A DNA stretch of 27,813 nucleotides from Lachnospiraceae bacterium UBA3814 (GTDB lineage Bacteria; Bacillota; Clostridia; Lachnospirales; Lachnospiraceae): positions 1 through 27,813 of the forward strand of contig DFEA01000013.1 of assembly GCA_002368575.1 (NCBI GenBank), read 5' to 3'. The notes beneath the pieces are model-generated. The model was not told the DNA's origin, ran no database searches, and saw only the letters and a program-made list of their open reading frames with translations. The position numbers were made by a program, and so were the translations under genes. Numbering within the stretch: the stretch's first letter is position 1; the number at the start of each line of letters is the position of its first letter. Shown here piece after piece: positions 1 through 5,338 of this stretch.

Positions 1-40
1 TAACGATCGTTCCGATATTATCCGCTAACCACACAAACAT
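1..40 (-). CDS. FeoB-associated small membrane protein, N-terminal fragment (partial)
   Basis: Only the first 13 codons are in the window (ATG at 38-40, reading MFVWLADNIGTIV off the left edge). A strong ribosome binding site, AGGAGG, lies a few bases upstream on the minus strand (about 47-54), so the start is credible. The gene begins 53 bases after the feoB stop, in the same direction. In Firmicutes feo operons this slot usually holds a short protein with one membrane helix and a Cys-rich tail (FeoB-associated Cys-rich membrane protein), and the visible start, a short amphipathic stretch entering a hydrophobic segment, fits. The Cys-rich tail cannot be seen, so the identification rests on position and on the first residues. 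Confidence 0.55.
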   Translation of the reverse strand, partial: MFVWLADNIGTIV

Positions 41-93
41 TCCTTTCCTCCTTACAAAACGCTTTTGCGCCGGCATTCATAAAACCGGGAGGT

Positions 94-2484
94 TTATTCT
101 CTGAGCCTGTCAGCCTCCTTATACTTCCTGAAAAACAGCATATATATCATTCCCGCAAGCACCGCGACGGCAAGTATCAGTCCGAATATATTAACCTGCC
201 CCGTAAACGCTCCGCCAAACTGGTTTATCATAAGAGCTATGGCATATGCGAAGCAGCACTGATAAAGGATCGCAAACCAGGTCCATCTTGTGTTGTTCAT
301 CTCTCTCTTTATGGCTCCTATCGCCGCAAAGCAGGGAGCGCAAAGGAGGTTGAATACAAGGAACGAAAAGCCCGTTATCGCCGTAAACGCCTGTGAGAGC
401 GCCTGCCAGGCCGTAAGCTCCCCGTTTCCGTAAAGGATGCCCATGGTTCCCACTATATTTTCCTTTGCTGCAAGGCCCGTGATGGATGCCACGGCAGCCT
501 GCCAGTTTCCCCAGCCGAGAGGGATGAATATCCACGCGATGGCGCCCCCGATCTTTGCGAGGATGGAGTACTCAAGCTCGCTGTCCTCAAGCATGCGGAA
601 GCCCTCCTCCGTAAACCCGAAGAATGAGGTGAACCAGACCACTATTGTCGACAGAAGGATGATGGTGCCCGCCTTCTTGATGAAGGACCAGCCTCTTTCC
701 CACATGGAGCGGAGTACATTTCCCAGCGTAGGCATATGGTACGCGGGAAGCTCCATGACAAAGGGTGCCGGCTCGCCCGAAAACATCTTTGTTTTCTTAA
801 GCATTATTCCCGATACTATGATGGCTGCCATTCCGATAAAATACGCCGAGGTGGATACCCACGGTGAGCCTCCGAATATGGCGCCTGCGATCATGGCGAT
901 AAAGGGAACCTTGGCCCCGCAGGGAATAAACGTCGTCGTCATTATCGTCATCCTGCGGTCTCTTTCATTCTCTATGGTACGGCTTGCCATGATACCGGGC
1001 ACTCCGCAGCCCACTCCCACGAGCATCGGTATGAAGGATTTACCGGAAAGCCCGAACCTTCTGAATATACGATCCAGCACGAACGCGATACGGGCCATAT
1101 AGCCGCAGGCTTCAAGGAAGGCTAACATCAAAAACAGTACAAGCATCTGCGGAACAAAGCCGAGCACCGCCCCGACACCTGCAACGATGCCGTCAAGAAT
1201 GAGTCCCTTAAGCCAGTCTGCAACATTTAAGGAATCAAGCGCATTTTCAACGATCACGGGAATGCCCGGTATCCAGGTGCCATAGTTTGTGGGATCAGGC
1301 TCCTCCCCAATCTCCTCAAGGGTCTTTACCGCAGCCTCATAGTCCTCAATGCTCGCTGTTTCCTCGGTTATCTCCAGAGTCTCCTCATCCTCTACCGTAT
1401 AAACGAAATTGCCTGAAGGCGCTGCCCCGTTTTCCTCGGTATAGGCGTCGTACCCCTCAACTATCGCGGAGGCCTCCGCGTATCTTTCGGAGATCTCACC
1501 GTATCCGCCGTCATTTCCGAACAGGAAGAAGCCGTCTCCGAAGAGACCGTCATTGGCCCAGTCTGTAGCGGCCGCTCCTACCCCGACCATCGCGATCCAG
1601 TATACCAGAAACATAACAAGCGCAAAGATCGGGAGACCGAGAATACGGTTGGTCACTATCCTGTCTATCTTGTCGGAAACGGAAAGAGAGCCTGCGCTCT
1701 TCTTTCTGTAGCAGGATTTGATCACCTCGGCAATATAGACATACCGCTCGTTGGTTATAATGCTTTCCGCGTCGTCATCAAGCTCCTTTTCCGCGGCCTG
1801 TATATCACTTTCGATATGCCTGAGCGTATCGGAGGGGATCTTCATCTTTTCAAGCACCTTGTCATCCCGCTCGAATATCTTGATCGCATACCACCTTTGC
1901 TGCTCCTCTGGCATATCATGTATGACAGCCTCTTCAATATGTGCTATCGCGTGCTCCACCGGACCCGAAAAGGTGTGAAGGGGCACCGTTTTTCCGCTTT
2001 CGGCAGCCCTTATCGCTTCCTCTGCCGCCTCCTCGGTCCCGTCGCCTTTAAGTGCCGATATATCAATGACCTTGCAGCCCAAATGCCTTGAGAGCTCCTC
2101 GATCTTTATCTCATCTCCGTTCTTTTTTACGATATCCATCATGTTGACGGCCACAACCACCGGTATCCCGAGCTCGGTAAGCTGGGTGGTGAGATAAAGA
2201 TTTCTCTCAAGGTTTGTGCCGTCTACGATATTCAATATCGCGTCCGGCCTTTCGTTGATCAGATAGTTCCTCGCCACTACCTCCTCCAGAGTGTACGGAG
2301 AAAGTGAATAAATGCCGGGAAGATCGGTTATGATGACATCATCATGCTTCTTAAGCTTGCCTTCCTTTTTTTCGACCGTTACTCCCGGCCAGTTTCCCAC
2401 AAACTGATTTGAACCCGTAAGGGCATTGAACAGCGTGGTCTTACCGCTGTTCGGATTTCCAGCCAATGCTATGCGTATGCTCAT
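94..2484 (-). CDS. feoB: Ferrous iron transport protein B
   Basis: FeoB is the GTP-regulated inner-membrane permease for Fe(II). The N-terminal G domain shows GNPNSGKT at residues 9-16 (P-loop), the switch region GNWPGVTVEKKEG at 30-42, DLPG at 54-57, NMMD at 114-117 and SAL at 143-145. A helical regulatory region follows to about 270. The membrane part begins near 281, and the two Gate regions carry GCGVPGIMASRTIENERDRR from 492 and IPCGAKVP near 520. The length of 796 residues is long for the family; the excess is an acidic stretch at about 325-405 between the first and second membrane segments, on the predicted outer face. The gene is third in an operon with two feoA genes, 19 bases after the proximal one, and should be controlled from the iron-regulated promoter at 3028-3056. 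Confidence 0.97.
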   Translation of the reverse strand: MSIRIALAGNPNSGKTTLFNALTGSNQFVGNWPGVTVEKKEGKLKKHDDVIITDLPGIYSLSPYTLEEVVARNYLINERPDAILNIVDGTNLERNLYLTTQLTELGIPVVVAVNMMDIVKKNGDEIKIEELSRHLGCKVIDISALKGDGTEEAAEEAIRAAESGKTVPLHTFSGPVEHAIAHIEEAVIHDMPEEQQRWYAIKIFERDDKVLEKMKIPSDTLRHIESDIQAAEKELDDDAESIITNERYVYIAEVIKSCYRKKSAGSLSVSDKIDRIVTNRILGLPIFALVMFLVYWIAMVGVGAAATDWANDGLFGDGFFLFGNDGGYGEISERYAEASAIVEGYDAYTEENGAAPSGNFVYTVEDEETLEITEETASIEDYEAAVKTLEEIGEEPDPTNYGTWIPGIPVIVENALDSLNVADWLKGLILDGIVAGVGAVLGFVPQMLVLFLMLAFLEACGYMARIAFVLDRIFRRFGLSGKSFIPMLVGVGCGVPGIMASRTIENERDRRMTIMTTTFIPCGAKVPFIAMIAGAIFGGSPWVSTSAYFIGMAAIIVSGIMLKKTKMFSGEPAPFVMELPAYHMPTLGNVLRSMWERGWSFIKKAGTIILLSTIVVWFTSFFGFTEEGFRMLEDSELEYSILAKIGGAIAWIFIPLGWGNWQAAVASITGLAAKENIVGTMGILYGNGELTAWQALSQAFTAITGFSFLVFNLLCAPCFAAIGAIKREMNNTRWTWFAILYQCCFAYAIALMINQFGGAFTGQVNIFGLILAVAVLAGMIYMLFFRKYKEADRLRE

Positions 2485-2503
2485 TCTTTTTCATCCCTTC
2501 CCT

Positions 2504-2725
2504 TTATTCTACTTCTATCATCTCTGCATCTGCCTTGCGCAGTGAAAGCTCGTAATTCCTTACCGTTATCTCTATCGGATCTCCGAGCGGCGCCACCTTC
2601 CTGACATAAACAGATACATTCTTTGTTATTCCCATATCCATTATCCTGCGTTTTACCGGTCCCTCCCCGTGGAGCTTAACTACCGTGACCGTTTCTCCGA
2701 CCCTGACATCTCTAAGCGTTCTCAC
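2504..2725 (-). CDS. feoA: FeoA family protein (FeoB-proximal copy)
   Basis: This 73-residue cytoplasmic protein is a single FeoA domain (SH3-like beta barrel) thought to bind FeoB and help Fe(II) uptake. The sequence shows the family pattern: an early VGETVTVVKL strand, GPVKRRIMDMGI in the middle (residues about 24-35, the RRLxDMGI-like signature), then GDPIEITVRNYELSLRKADAEMIEV, the conserved closing strands. Length is normal for FeoA. It lies between a second feoA (22 bases upstream) and feoB (19 bases downstream), all on the minus strand, so the three are almost certainly co-transcribed. Confidence 0.95.
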   Translation of the reverse strand: MRTLRDVRVGETVTVVKLHGEGPVKRRIMDMGITKNVSVYVRKVAPLGDPIEITVRNYELSLRKADAEMIEVE

Positions 2726-2747
2726 AAATCAATCCTCCATCCTTTTC

Positions 2748-2960
2748 TTATACCATTATCCTTCTTGCCAGCTCATCGCTGACCGCAACACGGCTTTCCC
2801 TGACCTTTACGATCAGATTGTCGCCGAGTGAATTAATAATGTTCACCTCACTCCCCACGTTAAAGCCCAGGTCCTTAAGATGCTGTCTGACCTCGGGATT
2901 TCCTCCTATCTTTTTGATTATCTGTGGCTTTCCCTGCTCCGCATAAGTAAGAGGCATCAT
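2748..2960 (-). CDS. feoA: FeoA family protein (promoter-proximal copy)
   Basis: This 70-residue FeoA-domain protein begins MMPLTYAEQGKPQIIKKIGG and ends in the family strands around VNIINSLGDNLIVKVRESRVAVSDELARRI. The open frame extends 22 codons further upstream, to 3026, but I place the start at 2960: AAGGAGGA (complement of 2967-2974) sits six bases before that ATG, and the upstream extension would run through the operator and the predicted transcription start. A second ATG follows directly at 2957. It is the first gene of the feo operon. Two dissimilar FeoA proteins before one FeoB is a common arrangement in Clostridia; the two copies are not close duplicates of each other. Confidence 0.92.
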   Translation of the reverse strand: MMPLTYAEQGKPQIIKKIGGNPEVRQHLKDLGFNVGSEVNIINSLGDNLIVKVRESRVAVSDELARRIMV

Positions 2961-3003
2961 TCCCCATCCTCCTTGATCGTTTTGTATCGGGTCGCTGCTG
3001 AAA

Positions 3004-3017
3004 TTAGCCAGAACTAA
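3004..3017. promoter_or_regulatory. DtxR-type operator 2, downstream of feo start point
   Basis: TTAG-CCAGAA-CTAA has the same half-sites and six-base gap as operator 1. The centres of the two boxes are 31 bases apart, about three helical turns, so two repressor dimers could sit on the same face of the DNA. It covers roughly +5 to +18 of the predicted feo transcript. Confidence 0.6.
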
Positions 3018-3027
3018 CCCATACATC

Positions 3028-3056
3028 AGTATAGTTAGACGACGCTAACTTGTCAA
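3028..3056 (-). promoter_or_regulatory. feo operon promoter
   Basis: On the minus strand TTGACA (complement of 3051-3056) and TATACT (complement of 3028-3033) are separated by exactly 17 bases. The -35 is a perfect consensus and the -10 matches five of six. Transcription would begin near 3021, leaving a leader of about 60 bases before the first feoA. The spacer is filled by a palindromic operator, so occupancy would directly block RNA polymerase. Confidence 0.85.
3033..3050. promoter_or_regulatory. DtxR-type operator 1, in the feo promoter spacer
   Basis: A perfect inverted repeat, AGTTAG then six bases then CTAACT, fills the space between the -35 and -10 elements of the feo promoter. Its core, TTAG-N6-CTAA (3035-3048), recurs at 3004-3017. 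The TTAG/CTAA half-sites resemble those of iron-dependent DtxR/IdeR-family boxes. The divergent DtxR-like gene at 3179 is the obvious binding protein, by inference. Confidence 0.75.
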
Positions 3057-3086
3057 TGCATTTTTTATTTTAAAACATTCGTTGTC

Positions 3087-3115
3087 TGAACTGTTCTTTT
3101 ATGATACCTTATAAT
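3087..3115 (+). promoter_or_regulatory. Possible weak promoter of the DtxR-type regulator
   Basis: TATAAT at 3110-3115 is a perfect -10; TGAACT at 3087-3092 lies 17 bases upstream and matches the -35 consensus at only three of six positions. The surrounding 3061-3115 stretch is A+T rich. It lies about 37 bases upstream of the nearest TTAG-N6-CTAA box, so autoregulation by the same sites would have to be indirect. Confidence 0.4.
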
Positions 3116-3178
3116 AAATGATCGTATTGATCTCGGGGATCTGCAACACCGGTTTTAACCGAAAGAAGGGAGTTAATA

Positions 3179-3568
3179 ATGCCGTTACAGGAATCAGGCG
3201 AAATGTATCTTGAAACCATATATGTTCTGTCACTCACTTCGGATTCCGTTCGCGGGATAGATATCGGTGATCACCTTGGGTATTCCAAGCCCTCTGTAAG
3301 CCGGGCTCTCGGGCTTCTGAAGGAAAAGGGACTGGTGACCAAAACCGAAGAGGGCTATATCAGGCTCACAAATGACGGAGAAAGGATCGCAAAGCGTATA
3401 TACGAGCGGCATACACTTTTAACAAAGCTTTTCATAAGCCTCGGAGTAGACGAAAAGACCGCTACGGATGACGCATGCCGCATCGAACACTATATCAGTG
3501 ATAAAACCTTCAATGCCGTTAAAAACTGTATTGAAAAAAAGAACCCGTCCTTTTTGAGGCTGCCCTGA
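3179..3568 (+). CDS. DtxR-family iron-dependent transcriptional repressor
   Basis: A 129-residue DNA-binding repressor with an N-terminal winged helix (about 5-65; SKPSVSRALGLLKEKGL is the recognition-helix region) and a dimerisation/metal domain (about 66-125). It has no C-terminal SH3-like domain, as in MntR. The metal ligands, however, follow DtxR: EMYLETIY places Met9 where DtxR has Met10 (MntR has Asp8), and DDACRIEHYISD gives Cys100, Glu103 and His104, matching DtxR Cys102, Glu105 and His106; His78 matches His79. This favours Fe(II) over Mn(II) sensing. AAGGGAG precedes the ATG by a normal distance. It is divergent from the feo operon and probably represses it when iron is plentiful. 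The target assignment is inferred from the operators between the genes. Confidence 0.92.
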   Translation: MPLQESGEMYLETIYVLSLTSDSVRGIDIGDHLGYSKPSVSRALGLLKEKGLVTKTEEGYIRLTNDGERIAKRIYERHTLLTKLFISLGVDEKTATDDACRIEHYISDKTFNAVKNCIEKKNPSFLRLP

Positions 3569-3659
3569 CGGGCTGACCGGGCCGCTATCCTTTTGCACCG
3601 ATCCGTTTCACCGCCGCGTACCCTCTGTTTATGACCTCTATGAGCAGATCATTTCCTTT

Positions 3660-4391
3660 TCACTCCTTGTCGGTTATCCGGAGACTTCCGTCATCATCCC
3701 AGAGGAAAACGATGGAACGCCCGTCTCCGACAAAGGCCTCTACCGCCACCTGATCGGCATAGCCTCCTTCGGGCATCTCCCCGTCCACAATGATACTTCC
3801 TGTTGCCTTTCCGGCACTTTCGGATTCCTCAGTGCTTACCTTAAGCTTCTCTCCTGTGTAGTATCTGGCGATCACATGATAACCCCCATAGTTGAGATAA
3901 GTCTTGGGGAAATCCTCCACTATGAGCTCCGCGTGAGGGTCTGTGGGGCTTCCCGTGGTCCATGCGGTAAAGGTCTCAAGAAGGCTTCCGTTTTTATTAT
4001 CCGTAATTCCCACAAGCTGTTTATGACCGGCCGGAACCGTTACGTTATCCCATGCCGCCTCTGACCCGAGAGCAATCTGAAGAAGCTCCCCGGCTTTTTC
4101 CCGGGATTTTTCAGCCTCCTCTGCCCTTTCCTGCGCAGCCTTGAGCCCGCTCTCATATAAGGGGTTATACCCGGCAAGCGTCTGTACACTGCCCAGGTAT
4201 TGCTTCGCTATCCTCTCCTCCTCCACACATGCTCCATACATATCAGTCATGAAGGTTATCTCCATGGACCTCTTTGCTGCCTCCAATTCCGTGACAGCAT
4301 CCGCCTTCACATTTACTGTCCGGGCATACAGCATTGAAGCCGCAGTCAGAACGACCGCACAGGTTTTTAAAGCGTCGGTGAGCACAACCAT
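3660..4391 (-). CDS. Unrecognised exported protein, probably truncated at its 5' end
   Basis: I do not recognise the family. From the ATG at 4391 the product is about 243 residues; the frame extends to a TTG at 4406. Neither start has a recognisable ribosome binding site. Near the N-terminus is a short hydrophobic stretch (LKTCAVVLTAASMLYA), then an Ala/Glu/Lys-rich, probably coiled-coil region (about 30-110), then a mixed C-terminal domain rich in Gly, Asp and Tyr. The first codons lie inside a chemoreceptor remnant on the opposite strand, so the native 5' end was probably replaced when that DNA arrived. After the TGA at 3660-3662 the same frame stays open for 23 more codons to a TAG at 3585, so the 3' end may also be shortened. 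It may be a pseudogene. Confidence 0.5.
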   Translation of the reverse strand: MVVLTDALKTCAVVLTAASMLYARTVNVKADAVTELEAAKRSMEITFMTDMYGACVEEERIAKQYLGSVQTLAGYNPLYESGLKAAQERAEEAEKSREKAGELLQIALGSEAAWDNVTVPAGHKQLVGITDNKNGSLLETFTAWTTGSPTDPHAELIVEDFPKTYLNYGGYHVIARYYTGEKLKVSTEESESAGKATGSIIVDGEMPEGGYADQVAVEAFVGDGRSIVFLWDDDGSLRITDKE

Positions 4392-4841
4392 GGACAGCCT
4401 TGTCAAACAGGCTGAAAACGGTCAGAAGGATATGACCGCCCTGCAGAACAGCATGAGGCAGGTCGCGATCTCCATGAAGGATATGAACGCGGTGGTGCTT
4501 GAGGTGGACGAGGCAGCTAATAAGATCAATTCCATCGTAGAGATGATCAACTCCATCTCCTCCCAGACAAATCTCCTCTCCCTCAACGCTTCCATCGAAG
4601 CCGCAAGAGCAGGCGAAGCAGGAAAGGGCTTTGCGGTAGTCGCAACCGAAATAGGAAATGAGAATATATTTGAAAACCTGGAGGTTACCGGCGGGACTCT
4701 GGCAGATATGATCAAAATGGTATCCGATGTAAACGAGATAGCAGCCTCGGTAGCTGCCATCTCACAGGAGCAGTCTGCCAGCACCATAGAGATAGCGGCT
4801 ACCGTTGAAAATGTAGTTGATAATGCCGAAAAGGTGGCCTC
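4369..4841 (+). pseudogene. Methyl-accepting chemotaxis protein remnant
   Basis: The plus-strand frame through this stretch encodes the signalling tip of a chemoreceptor: from SVSTTMDSLVKQAENGQKDM through INSISSQTNLLSLNASIEAA and ARAGEAGKGFAVVATEIG, which is the highly conserved hairpin that contacts CheA and CheW. Directly after ATEIG (about 4655) the sequence jumps to NENIFENLEVTGGTLADM and then AASVAAISQEQSASTIEIAA, which normally lies several tens of residues later, so a piece of the descending helix is missing. There is no ligand-binding region, membrane segment, HAMP domain or start codon with a ribosome binding site, and the frame runs into the antisense of the HIT gene. It overlaps the start of the minus-strand gene at its left end. 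It is a decayed or recombined fragment rather than a working receptor. Confidence 0.8.
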
Positions 4842-5267
4842 TCAGACCGTCAGAAGTCTGCGGAGCTTTGAGGCCGTCTCCTCGAGCTCATCCTTATCGG
4901 TTATTTTCTTCCTGTCAGGATCCATGAGGAACACCCCGCCCCATTCATACTCGTCCTTATACTTGGGAACAAGATGCATGTGAAGATGATGTCCGGTATC
5001 TCCATACATACCGTAATTGACCTTATCAGGATGAAAGGCGTCATGGATCGCCTGCGCGGTCCTGACCACATCCTTAAGGAAAGCCTGCTGTTCCTCCTCT
5101 GAAAGCTCTATGAGCTCAGATACGTGATGCCTGCTTGCCACAATGCATCTTCCCGGGTGTGACTGCTCCTTAAAAAGGTATACTGTGCTTGAAGGAAGCT
5201 CGCATATCTCGTATCCGAATTTCTCCACCAGCTCTCCCTTCATGCAATAAGCACAATTCTGATCCAT
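4842..5267 (-). CDS. HIT-family nucleotide hydrolase/transferase
   Basis: A 141-residue cytoplasmic protein of the histidine-triad superfamily, which hydrolyses nucleoside phosphoramidates or dinucleoside polyphosphates. The signature HLHMHLV occupies residues 94-100, with His94, His96 and the nucleophile His98. RHHVSELIELSEEE (about 46-59) is typical of the family. An N-terminal CAYC (5-8) could be part of a zinc site, as in several HIT proteins. The open frame extends 17 codons further to 5318, but the start is set at 5267: GGGAGG lies just upstream, and the extension would run through a stem-loop at 5290-5321. It follows the M13 peptidase gene on the same strand after that stem-loop. Its stop overlaps the end of the chemoreceptor remnant. 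The substrate is not evident. Confidence 0.9.
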   Translation of the reverse strand: MDQNCAYCMKGELVEKFGYEICELPSSTVYLFKEQSHPGRCIVASRHHVSELIELSEEEQQAFLKDVVRTAQAIHDAFHPDKVNYGMYGDTGHHLHMHLVPKYKDEYEWGGVFLMDPDRKKITDKDELEETASKLRRLLTV

Positions 5268-5289
5268 TTTGTTCCTCCCTTCAAATAAT

Positions 5290-5321
5290 GAGTTGCCCGA
5301 CAAAAGTCCTTCGGGCAACTC
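5290..5321 (-). terminator. Stem-loop between M13 peptidase and HIT genes
   Basis: GAGTTGCCCGA (5290-5300) and TCGGGCAACTC (5311-5321) form a perfect 11-bp stem around a 10-base loop. Read on the minus strand it starts 17 bases after the peptidase stop and is followed by ATTATTTG, a partly T-rich run, so it could terminate that transcript or attenuate read-through into the HIT gene. The T run is short, so termination is probably incomplete. Confidence 0.65.
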
Positions 5322-5338
5322 TTATAAATAATGTCAGC

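Noticed and set aside
437..1102. Long plus-strand open frame opposite feoB
   Set aside because: It lies entirely within feoB on the other strand, shows no family motif and has no ribosome binding site; it is a shadow of the real gene.
3569..3659. Possible terminator after the DtxR-type gene, GCCC-TGA-CGGGC
   Set aside because: The stem is only four to five pairs and no T run follows.
4141..4368. Plus-strand frame extending the chemoreceptor remnant to the left
   Set aside because: This part is only the reverse of the exported-protein gene; chemoreceptor similarity begins at about 4369.
4422..4787. Minus-strand open frame of 121 codons inside the chemoreceptor remnant
   Set aside because: It is antisense to a recognisable conserved coding pattern and has no independent support.
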